Shown in pieces: positions 12,452-24,722 of a stretch of 64,000 nt of DNA. A program made the translations under genes and the position numbers. The stretch is taken from NCBI GenBank assembly GCA_951230915.1, contig OX579638.1, forward strand, positions 1,072,696 through 1,136,695, written 5' to 3'. This stretch comes from Antitrichia curtipendula. Taxonomy: Eukaryota > Streptophyta > Bryopsida > Hypnales > Leucodontaceae. The notes under the pieces are model-generated. The model did not search any database. It was not told the origin of the DNA and saw nothing but the letters and a program-made list of their open reading frames with translations. The stretch's first letter is position 1. Each line of letters begins with the position of its first letter.

Positions 12452-14933
12452 TTCTAATATCATTTTTCATTTATAGGATTTTGTTTTGTTTTTTCCAAAC
12501 ATTTTACTAGTTGCCTAATTTGGTTACTTTACCAAATCTTACTTAGAATCTTTTTAGTTTCAAACCCTTATTTTTTCCTATAATTTTTTTTTTTTTTCTT
12601 CTCCTAATTGCATTTTAAAGATTTTCATCCTAAACTCCTTAAGCTCCTATCACTATCTAACGGAAAGCTAACTAATTTGTAGTTATGGTTTAATTCAAAC
12701 TACCAGCACTTCTGGACTTGTAAATTCCCAAACATTATTTATCTTTTATATTTTATAGAATGTGAACCAGTATGGTGGTTCACAAACCTTCAAGTCAAAT
12801 TTTTATTAGTACAATTAACTATAACTATTTATAACTTGCTATTCTTAATTAAATATTTTTCATACATCAAAATATTTTTTTATTATGCTGATTTTATAGT
12901 GATAAAAAATATGATGGTAGATTTTTTTAAAATACTGTATAAAAATAATTATATCTATTGTAGAATCATCATTATTCTAATAATATAAAACTATTATAAA
13001 AAAATATGTTGAAATAATTTTATAATAAAATATAAAAATAAACATTTTTAATATATAGATAAATATAGAATTTTGAAGTATGGTACCAATTTAGGCTCAT
13101 CCTAAAAAATTTAAGTCATTTGATATTGTAATTTTTAGATTATATACTTATAGCAATTGATATTGTTAAAGGGATGGGCTTGGTGAAAATGTATTCCTGT
13201 GTAATTCGTACTAATTCATTTGTAACCAAAATTTCACAACCAAGATGTAAAATCAAAGTACTTGCTTTATAAGAATTAGAGTTTGTATGAAATACAATCC
13301 AAAATTATTTTATTGCGTGAAAGACTAAACTTACAAGATTATTAACATGATATAATATAAACTTTAGTTTTATGATTTTATATATCCAAAGCATTTTATA
13401 TGTCTATATTAAGCAAATATTTTAACAAAAAAATTGGACCGTTGGAATTTTTTATTTATTTATATAAAATATTATATACTTCTATACAAAATCATCAACG
13501 TTTATAATAGATAAATTACTTGTTCATCCAACATTCTCCACCTTCTATAAAGTTCTAATTGGATGAAAATTAAGTTTGAAGAAAGTGAATGCCACAAATA
13601 TGTAGGCATCTTGTTTTGCAAACAATTAGAGCATCTTTTTGAAAAAATAACATATAGGATTTGTTTTTTATCTCAATTTTCACATTTTTCCTAAGTAAAA
13701 AGTTTCAAAGGGTTAACTTTTTTTTTTAGAACAATCTCACTATTGGAATTAGTGTTTTTCCCTCTATCTCGTACCTTCTTCTACTTTGTCTCAGTTCTTC
13801 AAAGATAGTTATTTTTTTTTTGTCACTAAATCACCCAAATTGGTATTAGTCTAGTATGAAGGATATAATATATTTAAGTTGGCTTATTGGATAGTTGCCC
13901 ACTTGAGAACTAAAAAGTCAAATTGGTGGTTTGGATTTGTCAATTGTTCAATCTAGAACATTGATGGAACCTATTCAGAGTTATTTTTCATCTAGTATCT
14001 CAAGAAAGCATGCAAGTTTCAGCTAAAATTGGCTCCATTTTTTTTTTAAAGATTGTTGAGGAGATTTGCACTATTGAAAATGTTTTAACAATTAATAATC
14101 GAATTGGGTTATGCTAATAATGTTTGTTTGTATAAATGCCAAGTGATATGTTTGGGAATATGTTCTTGTAGGATATGATTGCCTAATAGTGTCAAAGAAT
14201 TTGCTGTTGAGATTGTTTGTCCAACTCTTGGTCAAATTGAAAGTATATTGTGCTTAATATTTACCAAGTTGAGAGATTCAAATATATGAATGCCAATTGG
14301 TTATTGATACTTAATATGAAGTCATGAATTGGAATGGTAAGTATTTACTGCCTCTTTTGAGTGCATTGTGTATTGTATGAGAAAATGTCTCACAATGCAC
14401 TCAAATTTAAATTCAATTTAAATAACTTTTTTTCCAACCCCCCATTCCACCCCCTATCCAAAAAACCCAACCCAACCCAAATCCTAAGCAACCCTCCCCC
14501 CATCTGTAATTTTAGAGCAACTTGATCCAATCCAATCAATATGGAATAAACCCATCTGTATTCATATTTGTATCCATCTTCTGTACCATATATATACTCA
14601 TATCTTGTATCTTGTATCCCATATTCAAGATCAATGGCATTGGAGAGGGGTGGGGATTTTTTTAAATAATAAATCAATGGCTAACAATTTTTGGAGGAGG
14701 AAGGGGGGGAGGAAATGGCATTGCAAGAAGACAACCTCTTTTAAGTAGATTGGTAGATTGTGATTGCATGTGAATGTTCTATAGCCAAGTTGAAAAGTGC
14801 TTAGTATTTATTGTGGTTGTGTTTATTGTTGAGTTGGAATTGCAAGAAATTAGAAGTTTGTTGAGTTATAGATTATATTTGTGTTATCTAGTTTGGAAAT
14901 AAACCTACTAGCATATATTACTACTACTTGACT

Positions 14934-15215
14934 GTCTCTTATTGTTCAAACTTAGTATACTATAGAATGATTTCCTATTAGGATATCATTCTACTTCTAT
15001 AAGAATGAAATTGCATTATATGAAACAGTCTCTTATTGTTCAAACTTAGTATACTATAGAGTGATTTCCTATTAGGATATCATTCTACTTCTATAAGAAT
15101 GAAATTGCATTATATGAAACAGTCTCTTATTGTTCAAACTTAGTATACTATAGAGTGATTTCCTATTAGGATATCATTCTACTTCTATAAGAATGAAATT
15201 GCATTATATGAAACA
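14934..15215. repeat. Tandem repeat, three 94-bp copies
   Basis: Three consecutive copies begin at 14934, 15028 and 15122 with GTCTCTTATTG. The first differs from the other two at very few positions, and the second and third look identical. Each unit contains a small inverted pair (ATTAGGATATCATTC). The homogeneity points to recent duplication. There are no coding signs. Confidence 0.95.
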
Positions 15216-17400
15216 GAATTATTTTTCTTATATTCGCAACTCAATTTTTCATGATGAAAATATTTAAATTCAAAATCTATGGTGCAAAATTATTTAATTA
15301 GAAGATTTAAAGTCTCATAAACTAATTTGCCACAGTGTCAAAAATATGATTTTTCCACTTTGAATGCATTTATCTTGCAATCTATATGGACAAAGTGTCT
15401 GACTTTTTTTCCACACATTTTCATACTAGTCTATTGCAAGATCCTATAGTTTGATATGCAAAAATTACCATTTCAATTTTTTTTACAATTTGTACAAGAA
15501 ATGTCTCAAACCTAACATTTTGGGTTGATAGTTTTTTGCCCAAAAGAAGCTCTTGGAGCTTTAGGGATTAACCAGAGGCAAAAAGTGTTGTTATGATGTT
15601 TTGCTAATGTGGGAAAGTACTTTGCTTAGCTGGAAGCTTCTACAATATATTTTTTTGCATTTATATTTGGACCCAAAATGAGGTTTGGGGACTGAAAAAG
15701 GACTTTTGTTTTTTTGTTTGGAAGGGGTAAACAAAATTAGACTTGATTCCATAGAGAATGAAAACATTAAAAATGAATTAGAAGTTTAAATACTAATGAT
15801 CCCATTATGTTCTTCAAAAATTCACCTAAGTCGAACAAAATTTCTTTTCTAATAAAGATATATAATTTAAATGTCATCCATATTGTCTTCTCGCAGTCAC
15901 TTGTGGGACCTCAATTGAACATATTCTTAATATACACCAATCATAATTAATGATTGGAATCAAAGTAGGAACACCAAACATCGACACTTTTGTTATTGCT
16001 ACTAGATGCTTAGTCTGAATGATGATATTATTTGGTATAAATATTAGCCCACACAAGTGAAAACCAACAACTAATTTTTTTTGTAAACTATTAATTGTCA
16101 CACAATATTTAATGAATTTTCAAATTTGATAGCATAAATTACATATTCATGCCTTCTAAACTCTCCTTAATTAGATTTTATTAAAGGTCATATTGTTATA
16201 GTCTTTTATTGAATGAGGACAAGCATAAATAGAATTTTTCATGTCATTGTGGAATTGCTTTAGCATTATGAAGTCCTTATTAGCCCTTTTGATTGAATGT
16301 GGTCATTTGAATGTAGAGAAGACCTTGAAATGAAATGAACTTTGATGCACTTGGTTGGTGAGGAAGTTAGCTTTATTTGATTGTGAGCTTTTAAAACCTG
16401 GCTCCACTATTAATTGCTAGAGCCTACTTCATTTTTTTATGCCTGGACAGAAAATCAAATTAGCTCATAATGAGCATCCAGATCATGACAAAGATCTCCT
16501 GGAATAGTAGAGAGCAGGCCCTCATGTTTTTACTTAGCAATGACAAATTGCATTGTGGAAAAGAAAGGATGGATCAATAGATGACGAGCTTGTTGAAGCT
16601 CTCAAATTGCCAAAATTGGAGGGTAGTATGAGAGAATTGGGTAGGTGGGCAAGTCACTATTCACTTGATGAAAAAATAGGGGTTGTTAAGTCTTCTCTGA
16701 GAATCTAAGTTATGTGAAGAATAAGAAGTTGAGTGAAAAAGAGGAGCCAAAAAAGAGCCTTTTGCATGAAGAAGGTGTGAGACCTCTTTTGTGTTATGTG
16801 GAATATAGAGAGAAGTGTTCACTTACGATTCACAATTGATTTAGTAAATTTTTAGCGTGCTTTGACACAATATGTAATTTGGAGCGTTGATGCCAACATA
16901 GGTGTCTAAGCGTCAATGTTGAATGTCAATGCGTTAATGCCAATGCAATTATGAAATGGGCAATGAATCCTAGGCAATCTCTAGTGGATAAGTGGCGGAC
17001 CTACTCTTGCCTCAATTAACCATCACTTCCCCTGCTTGTTTTCTTTTGATGAAGATTCCATTTTGATTTTTAGCCACTAGTTCTTCTTCTCTAGCACGAT
17101 TAAGGTGAAAGCGACATGTGACTAAGATGAAAACTTGGATGAAGAAATGTGCTTCATGCCCATTCTTTACCTCTATAGGAAAAGAAAGGGCATTCTCAAT
17201 CTTCAGAGAATGGGACCTCTGTAAGCCAAGGAGAGTCAATGAGAAAGTTCCATGTCCCCATTCTCTCAAGATTGAGAATGGTATAAAGAAAGTGTGACAA
17301 CCCCTATTATTGTGAATCATCAAACAATAAACAATGTATATTAAATACTGTTGCCCATTCTCAAAATTCTAGATACTGGCTACTAAATCGCTCCCCTACC
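15216..17400. other. AT-rich intergenic DNA, no gene recognised
   Basis: A possible solo TTAA terminus lies at 15561-15571 (TTAGGGATTAA). A short hairpin is listed separately. Minus frames at 15874-16101 and 17012-17323 show no recognisable domain. Confidence 0.45.
17191..17280. repeat. Short inverted repeat (hairpin)
   Basis: CATTCTCAATCTTCAGAGAA at 17191 continues into TGGG. It is mirrored by the complementary stretch 17256-17280 with few mismatches, around a loop of about 40 bases. No poly-T or gene end is next to it, so it is probably part of a small transposon remnant. Confidence 0.5.
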
Positions 17401-19156
17401 CTGCCTCCCTGTTTGGACTTTGTCCTGAACTTATTAGCACCAACCTCCTCACGGGAAAATCAAATTCGATAAAAAAACTCCTTTTCCCACTGGGCCCCCC
17501 GAACCTGGCTTGGACTTTCGTCCAAAGGATGTTTTTTTAGTTGTCCGCGCCGGCGTTGCAGGGTTAATATCTCTCTCCCATTACGTTCTTGCTCTCACAT
17601 GTGCATGAGGGCCTGTCCTTCCATCCCTCCCTTCGCTGTCCGATGCTCGCAATGGTGGGGCTTCGAATAACTTATCGTGGCCGGTTTGCGGGCTCGGAAA
17701 CCTGCGATTGCTTTGGGGCCCACCCTCCGCACTCGCAGCAAGGAGCCTTTTTATATGTCCGCTGTCCGCAGATTCCACCCCGAAATGGCGCTGGAGGGAG
17801 ATCTATGTACCAGGCCACAGGAGTGATATTCTCCGCGGGTGCCGGATCACCTCTCGAAGAGGATCTATAGTCTATACCCAGGAAGGATTCTAGGGCGGGC
17901 AGCCAGCGCATTAAGGGCCTCCTTACATGTATCGGTGGGTGGGAGGAGTCAACATGGGCGAAATACAGAAAACTTTTATGCTTCTTCTACAGTGTTTTCT
18001 ACACCGATATCCGTGAAACTGTCTCTCCTCCTTCCGCGCTTACCGATCATCGGTGGCACTGTTCTTGTCTTCTAGTTGCTTTTCTTGCCCACCGGGCTCA
18101 CATGTAAGCTGGCCCTAAACCTAGTCTGGCCGGATGTTGACTACGTGAGGTGCAAAAGCGCCCAGCGGTCCTCAGTCTGGGAAAGCACGTTACTGTACAC
18201 CACTGCTCCCCAAAAGTGGAGAGAGTGGGGCTTTGGGCAGCTCGCCTCACTGGCTGGCACCACACAATGCTGCAGCACCACAGCCTCACAGATCCCACGA
18301 CTTCACAATGAGTCTCCTTCTGGCCCGCTTCCTCCCTTCCTAGTAAATGTGTCACCACTATTTTGTTGTGATCAGAGAATCACTTGTAACATCACTGTAC
18401 CAGTAATGTAACTTCACTTAGTGCAATCAAACTCTGAAAATTTCAGTTGCTTGCCCCCCCAAAATGGACCAGTCTACTGAGCCATGTCGGAAGCTGCATG
18501 TCTGGAGGTGCTTTCTGACTTCTTCGCACTACAGTAGTCGCGTCTGTACTGCTGTCCAATTTCCAAAAGCACTGAAAGCTTCTTACTTTCTGTTCCACGA
18601 CTCACATCTGATCTCATGCGCTCTGTTTCAAGATATTCTTCGCCACATTAGACATCCTCACCATCCTCATGATGATTTCGTCAAGGACTGCCCAAATTTC
18701 CCGGAATGAACGTAAGAATCTTTGGCAATTTATGTGATGAACAAAACTCACAGCAAATCCAGGGACGCAAAAGCATAAATATCAGGTCAGAATCGTTCTT
18801 ACCCTCCTTGGTAAGTCAGCCAGCACCGAACTTGCTATGTGTTTACCTCTTTGATTGAATGCCAGTCGCCTACCTGCAAGTCCTGAACTCCTGATAGCAA
18901 CGTGATTTCGCGAATATTTTTCAAGAACCCTAGCTAATGACGAATATTGTTTTTGCTTGTGGAGACTTCAGCGCATTCTAGGGCAGAACATGGATGCAAA
19001 ATTAACAATCTGAACCCGATCGCCGCTGCAATATGACTACTCAGTCCACGAATTCCAATAGTACTGATCTCGTGCTCTGGTGTATTGCGGAAATCCGACA
19101 GAGTATTTGGGAAAACCTATGTCTTTTGTCTGGGAATCCTCACATTCTAGTCCCAT
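17400..19156. other. GC-richer island without a recognised gene
   Basis: Base composition shifts abruptly near 17400-17580 to much higher GC than the flanks and stays moderate to about 19100. Many overlapping frames exist on both strands (17589-17911, 18076-18411, 18464-18709), as expected from GC content. None has a recognisable domain or convincing splice-linked neighbours. It could be the promoter or leader of an unseen transcript, a non-coding RNA, or an inserted foreign segment. Confidence 0.4.
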
Positions 19157-19399
19157 TCAGGTCGCCTGACGTGTAGCAGTCGATCGGAAGCAAATTGAAG
19201 CATCAGCAGCATCGGGACTCTTCTGGGCATGGGTGAGCATATTCTTGCGCAGTTCGATTAGTAATCTTCCGAAGTCGTCTGCTGCTGTTCCAATTGAACT
19301 TTGAAATGCAGCAGCGATGTAGGATGCGTAGGAATTCTGCTGCTCAGGTGCAATGGTGTCAGGTGTCCCTCGCTTTTCTTTTCGTGTCTGGAGTTTCAC
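19157..19399 (-). CDS. Possible exon, unknown protein
   Basis: An 80-codon frame with balanced composition and an Ala/Leu-rich helical centre (FGRLLIELRKNML). It has no ATG: the frame opens at GTG. A possible splice acceptor (CTCCAG) lies just inside it, so it may be a terminal exon or a remnant. No family recognised. Confidence 0.25.
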   Translation of the reverse strand: MKLQTRKEKRGTPDTIAPEQQNSYASYIAAAFQSSIGTAADDFGRLLIELRKNMLTHAQKSPDAADASICFRSTATRQAT

Positions 19400-19471
19400 A
19401 TGATAAATTTTAGGGTTTTAAATAGATACCGGGTTTTTCATCCTGTCCTGTAAAGAAGAAGGATGTAGTAC

Positions 19472-20190
19472 ACTAAAAACTATATTTAGTGTTAGCAACA
19501 GTATCTACGAACCATGACACTAAATATCATTAAGCCTACTAAAGTAAGTAACATTAAATGTAATTTCTAACACTAAATATACTCTATGATAAATCTGAAA
19601 TCCAAAAATGTTTACATTTAGAGTTAGAACATATTAAAAAAATGAATTTGCAAAGGAAAAGATTGAAGACAAGGAAAATGATGGAAGGAATAGAAAATGT
19701 GAAAAATATTTGTAAAAAAAAACAAAACTACAACGGGTCAAAATCGAGCTGCAGAACCTACAAAATCGAGCTGATGTCGGGCAGATTGGGAGGCGTGGAC
19801 GCAATCCAATCTCCAAATTGGACACAAGAAGCGACGGGAGATCCAAACAACACTGGAGCGGCGGGAACAGGCGGAGTATAACCCACACATACACCCAAAA
19901 AAATTCCGTCACTTGTTGGATCGTGAGGAAGAGAGCAATAGCAGAAGGAAAGAGAGACCAAGTTGGGAATGAGGATCGCATGGGAGGGGACGATGCGATG
20001 GGCAAGAGAGGCAAACAAAGTCCAATCACAAGGGAAGACCAGGAAAGAGGAAGGCATAAAGGAAGAGAAGGCGAAGGTGGTGCATTCAAGTCTAACACTA
20101 CACTAATTACTCCAAAGTTCATATTTAGTGTTGGTGGGGTAGGTTGATAATTACACTAAATGCAATCCAACACTAAATATAGTTTTTAGT
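19472..20190. mobile_element. DNA transposon with 22-bp TIRs and subterminal repeats
   Basis: Positions 19472-19493 and 20169-20190 are perfect 22-bp inverted repeats (core AAAAACTATATTTAGTGTT). Inside both ends the motif AACACTAAAT and its complement recur several times: about 19507, 19545, 19569 and 19620 on the left, and 20095, 20125 and 20155 on the right. Terminal ACTA-type ends plus repeated subterminal motifs are typical of CACTA-like non-autonomous elements. The target duplication is not clear. The GC-richer centre contains an antisense hydrophobic frame (19634-20122, minus) that is not convincing as a gene. Confidence 0.65.
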
Positions 20191-20253
20191 ATAGTGAGTA
20201 TTGAGGGTTGACAACTTGACATCATTGGGAGGATTGGATTAATTAAGCGTAAT

Positions 20254-20659
20254 TTAACCCTTCAAGGTTTGGGAAGCCCAATTTTGGATGCAAATTATTT
20301 TTCTAGGTTTTTTTAATTTGACAAGAAAAGGTGCATGAATTGAGATCTATAATAGTGAAAAACATTTGTATTCATTCTAATTTAAAATTCAAAGATACAT
20401 GACACTCTTAGTTTGAATCATTATTGCATTTCTTAGGTGTTTTAAATGCTAAAAAATGATTATGTATTCTACGTTTGTGATGACATATTTGAACACGATA
20501 AGGCTTAGATGTCAAAGTGATATTCAAGCAAACAATGATCATTGTTAAATAAAATTCAATGCATGTTGTATGCTTTACTATATATTTTAATACATAATTT
20601 GTGTTCTAAGAGTCAAATATAGTACTAAATATAGTTATCCACAAACCTTTAGAGATTAA
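20254..20659. mobile_element. piggyBac-like MITE, 406 bp (degenerate ends)
   Basis: The left end is TTAACCCTTCAAGGTTTGGG. The right end read from 20659 is TTAATCTCTAAAGGTTTGTG. They share AAGGTTTG at the same offset from the TTAA. The interior is AT-rich without coding sequence. Confidence 0.55.
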
Positions 20660-20840
20660 TCACATGGGTTTGGAAGATGTTTTGTTTGAAGAATTCAATT
20701 TATCAAAACTAAGTGTCCCAACTTTTTCACCTTTGTTGTAAATTTTAAATCAAAGATGAAACACATTTGAAGTAAATAAAAAACAAAAGAGCTCCCTTTC
20801 ATATATAGAAACTTGCACTTTATAGTAGAGACTTGAAGCC

Positions 20841-20863
20841 TTAACCCTAAAAAAGGCAAGGCC
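20841..20863. mobile_element. Solo TTAA terminus
   Basis: TTAACCCTAAAAAAGGC with TTAA at 20841-20844 resembles the left ends of the other elements. Its partner is uncertain. The end at 22199 is possible, but that end pairs better with 21386. Confidence 0.35.
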
Positions 20864-21385
20864 TATCACTGAATTAGTTAGCCCAAAATTATTAAAGTCA
20901 AGGATGAATAGGTGCATTGATTTCCTTATTTATATAGTTTCTCTGAAAATCATTCATTAGATACTTTCTGACCTCTATATCATTTCAAGGTTAAGGTAAG
21001 AATATCTAAAATCATCTAAATTAGGGCCGGAACATGGTTTCTACTTTTGAGTTATAATAATTTTTGTTTTGGGTATGTTAGATATGGAAGTTAATCGCTA
21101 ATTCATAGTTGGAGTGACATATACCAACCACCTTGTCACATAGACAATTCCTATTTGAAGAATGTAAATAGACTAAATATACTGTCACTAAGAATTAAGC
21201 TTATCGTTCGTTAATTGTTGAACTATGACTTTATGAATTCACAAATGTCCACTAAAGCTCTGCAAATTCTCTCTCGATTTTTCTAGGTATTCTGAAACAA
21301 TGTTTAGCATTTGTTAAGCTTGTTGAGGTGGAACTTGAGTAGGCTTGTTGAGGTTAATGATTTTTCATTTCATTTAATGTAGCTC

Positions 21386-22199
21386 TTAACCCCTAAATGC
21401 TTGAGCGACCGTATATGGTCACTCCAAAATTTCAGGCTTGTTTTGGTATGGGCAATTAAATTCCTTTGATTGGTTTAAATTTTTTTCCGGACAATATCAA
21501 AGCTTAACTACTGGAAGCTTTTATTTTTCACTGAAAAATATAAATATCTGATTTTTGAAAAATCATGATAAGCATATATGTACCACTAGTGGAAGAGTAA
21601 AGTTTATAAATTTTACTCAATTTTCTGGCTTTGAGCAAAGCTTGCCAATTTTCACTTGCTTTGAGATTGAAGAAATTGTACTTATCCATTTGTTTTGATA
21701 ATGGTCCAAGTGGAAAGAGTAAAGTGTTTTCATGATTTTCACCACTGAATATTTAAACTTGTAAGTGTTGATTTGGAATTATTTGCGATTTCTATTTGTA
21801 AGAAAAATTCACATTTCAACAATTGCAAGGTGGATTGTGTAATGAGTTTGATAGCTCTTCATTTGAAATTAAGTGTTTTGAAAGTGCATTTTAGTGTACT
21901 AACACTATTTGTAGTTGTTCATGTCACCTTCCATCTCAAAAAACTTTTATATGCAAATTTTTGAAACATTGTGGGGAGGGGCATCATTCTAAAAATAGAA
22001 TCCACCCATTTTTCTTGTTATAATCTCACCACAACTCCTATGCAATTTCACACTCAAAATTGGTATGCATATTAATAAGCAAGCTCTTTAAATATCTATA
22101 TGGTTAGATTTGAAAAAAAACTAGTTTTCTTTATTGGAGATAACTATAAGCCCATGCTTTTTTTCATAAAGAAAACACCCTTGGAAACTTAGAGGTTAA
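21386..22199. mobile_element. piggyBac-like MITE, 814 bp
   Basis: The left end is TTAACCCCTAAATGCTTGAG, followed by CGACC. The right end read from 22199 begins TTAACCTCTAAGTTTCC. The left terminus closely matches the terminus at 48368 (both TTAACYCCTAA, then GCTTGAGCGACC or near variants, then a TGGTC motif). The two elements therefore belong to one family. AT-rich interior, no transposase. Confidence 0.6.
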
Positions 22200-22259
22200 G
22201 CTGGCATTGATTCAAGGGAATAGATTCGGTTAGGTTAATGCCCTCACTCCTTGAGATGT

Positions 22260-22489
22260 TTAACCCATAAATGACGCCACGGCCATTTTTTGGTCGATGA
22301 ATGATAGAGAATCTTGTTGTGTAGGACAAAAGTGCAACTATTCATCTTCCAAATTTTGTGGGAAAAGGGAAGGTCTTCTATAGTAGCTTGACTTCCAACG
22401 AGTGCTTTTTCATTTTTTTAATCCAAAAATGCTTACAGTAATAAAACAGATGATTTCCACAGAGACCCCCCGCGTCGTTCAAAGGTTAA
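22260..22489. mobile_element. piggyBac-like MITE, 230 bp
   Basis: The left end TTAACCCATAAATGACGCC (22260) pairs with TTAACCTTTGAACGACGCG read from 22489. They share the TTAACC start and GACGC at the same offset. It lies 20 bases from the inverted-repeat element at 22508 and about 2.2 kb upstream of the hydroxyphenylpyruvate reductase start codon. Confidence 0.6.
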
Positions 22490-22507
22490 TTTATATTTTT
22501 GTTTCAT

Positions 22508-22730
22508 TAAGGTAAGTATACCCAAATCCGCTCATTGACCTTTTGCCGTTCAAATGTACCCCTGTATCTCATGTTCAAGCAGAAATGTACCTCCTGAATA
22601 CATACCTTATTTCTGAACCCTTAAAAAATAAGGCATGTACTTCATAGATACATTTATGTTGTAAAATGAGTGGAGCATGTTCATTTGAACGGCAAAAGGT
22701 CAACGAGTGGAATTGGGTGTACTTACCTTA
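22508..22730. mobile_element. MITE with ~46-bp terminal inverted repeats
   Basis: The ends TAAGGTAAGTA (22508) and TACTTACCTTA (22730) begin arms that match for about 46 bases with few mismatches, including a perfect TTGACCTTTTGCCGTTCAAA core. Total length is 223 bp. The TA at each outer edge would fit a Tc1/mariner-type (Stowaway-like) insertion, but the superfamily is not certain. Confidence 0.75.
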
Positions 22731-22879
22731 TTATGAGTTTGTTCGATGAGCAGAGTGGAGTCTTCGCGGTGGACCGACATGCATCAAACATGGATAGGGT
22801 TGCTCATGACTAAGTTGGAAAGATTGTGCAGAAGCAGAATTAGGTTTGAGTAATGTCTGAAAATTTGATCACTGATGAA

Positions 22880-24722
22880 TCTGGAAAGCTCCCCTCCCCA
22901 TGGCTTTGAGTTCTGGCCATCAACAATAATGTGGAATATTCCTTCGGTGCAAAATCGTGAAAGCAATGCGCGATCTTTCCGTCTGCGAGTCAAGTAGGGA
23001 GCAGGCTTCGGTCGTGGGCTCTGTTCGTCTTCATTCTGTTTGTCATCATTCTCTGGCTGCCCGAACCCTCTCACTTTTTGGAACAGTGTGCACAGTGGTA
23101 CAGAACACGGAGGCTCCAATGCTCGATTGTTTTGCCAGATCGAAAGAGAGTGGAAAGATGAACGCCTGGGCGGGGCGTGGGCCACGGTCGGATGCGGATC
23201 TGGACGGTGCAAAGCGCTCCACCGGGCCTGATGGTGAAAGATGCCGGAAGGAGATCTTTCGGTCGTCTCTCTCCTTTTCCCTTTGTGCCTGGCTGCCTTT
23301 TCTGTCCGGAAGGCTGGAGCTCGCCCTCCCCGGCCCCTGCCCTTTTTCTCTTTAGCGCTGGACTCGCTTCTTGCATGCATGCATTCTGTGGTTCTATTTT
23401 CTGGGAGAGAGAGGATCTCCGCGCCTTTTGCTTCGCCGGTGTTCTATTTGATTGGGCCCGAGTAGCGTTGGCATTTTGCAGATTCCGTTTTGGTTCGACT
23501 GTGAGGCGTGCTCTGCGAGTTGTTTGTCATTTTCTTTTTATCGCGTCGCGTGAGCGCCCTTGCCTCGGCGAATCTCCACGCAGGGCAGCGCCGAGGTCTA
23601 GTAGAGAGTTGCCTCGGATTTTTGTTCGCCATTGTGCGTCGTGAGATCCCGGGGTTGCTGTCGCTGTGAGGATTGGTCGTTTGTGTCCTGTCACCATTTT
23701 CGTGAGTTCTTTCTCGACTTTAGACCTACTTCGGTTTCTGTTGTTTTCCGGGAGGCTTCTGTGCTTTCTGGCTGGATCAAGCGTTCGTTTTCGTTGTGTT
23801 TAAGGTCGCGCGGGGCTTTTGCGAGAAGCTTCGGTATACAGTGGTCGTCGCGGTGCTTTTTGCGTGCACTACTGTCGACCTTGCTGAGGAGGAATCATAT
23901 GTCAATATTTCTATTCAATTGAATGCTTCTTAGCAAACTGTAAAGTCGGAGCTTCCCTGGTCTTGACCCGACTATCTTTAAATATTGTGCTGAACCGCAG
24001 GGAGCGGAGAAATTTGCATTTCAGCAGCTTGTAGTGTAGGAAGTCTTGTGCTTCCACGGCTGTTGCCACCTGTGTCATTGGCTTCTTGATCGACTCACTG
24101 TCCACCTACGTGCTGTCTAGCCTCCCTAAAGAAGACGTGGTCGTCCCCCCCTTACCCGCACCTCTTGCTTTGAGTGTTCAGTATCGTCGGGAGTGTGCTA
24201 GATTCATTTGCTGAAATCCCTTGTCACACTTCTGCTAGAAGTGACTTAAGGAAGGCAGCATACTACCCTCGTGTTCCCGCGTCGTGCATTTCGGCGGTGA
24301 TTAAGGACATCTTGGTAGTCAAATTCTATAGAGGTTCGAATCCCTGTCCTACCTCTCGCCACCTACTTCGGATTCCAGTATAGGTAGACACATTTTGCAC
24401 TTCCGTGGTGTTCAACAGAGGGGTTCTGTTTCTGGGGCATTTTTGGATAGAGAGATTTCGCTGGGGTGGCGGGTGGCCCTGGATTCTGGTTAAGTGCTTC
24501 TGTGTCAGTTAGGCTAACGAGATTAGAAATTGAGTGCGGTCTTCTTGGTTATTAATTGTCTGTTCTTGACTTGAATCAGTGTATAGAAGAAGAGAACTCT
24601 CTTCTCGTCCTCGTTGGCCTCCTCTTCCTACTATTTTTACTTCTTTGATCGCTTTTTCTTACAAAGTTCTTTTCCGTCCAGTGCTAGGATCGTCTCCTTC
24701 GGCGAGGCGGTCACCTAACAAC
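22880..24722 (+). promoter_or_regulatory. GC-rich promoter/leader of the reductase gene
   Basis: GC content and CpG frequency rise sharply from about 22950 to 24000, directly upstream of the reductase coding region, and then taper. Overlapping frames occur on both strands (22784-23380 minus, 22957-23644 plus), but none has a domain. This is therefore read as promoter plus 5' untranslated region, possibly with an untranslated intron. The frame containing the start codon is open back to about 24579 but has no earlier ATG. Exact transcription start is not visible. Confidence 0.5.

Larger units (their letters stand above)
9881..14933. other. AT-rich intergenic DNA, no gene recognised
   Basis: About 5 kb of AT-rich sequence with long A and T runs. 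Apart from the repeats listed separately (tandem duplication at 11365-11715, dinucleotide run at 12404-12443) I see no domain, splice-linked exons or element ends. A CA-rich, Pro-codon-rich patch lies at 14437-14505 and looks like simple sequence rather than a gene. Confidence 0.5.

Noticed and set aside
14934..15215. CRISPR-like array
   Set aside because: The 94-bp units are directly adjacent without unique spacers, in an intron-bearing eukaryotic context. It is a simple tandem repeat.
19634..20122. 162-codon minus-strand hydrophobic ORF as a membrane protein gene
   Set aside because: It lies wholly inside a TIR element. Its Leu/Pro/Ser richness comes from purine-rich sequence on the other strand, and it opens without supporting exons or a domain.
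22784..23644. Overlapping ORFs up to 198 codons on both strands
   Set aside because: They sit in the CpG-rich leader of the reductase gene, where stops are rare by composition. No domain, and conflicting strands.
24300..24365. tRNA-like B-box (GGTTCGAATCC) near 24330
   Set aside because: The T-loop phrase is perfect, but the T-stem does not pair and no matching acceptor stem or D-arm lies upstream. Probably chance or a remnant, not a tRNA gene.
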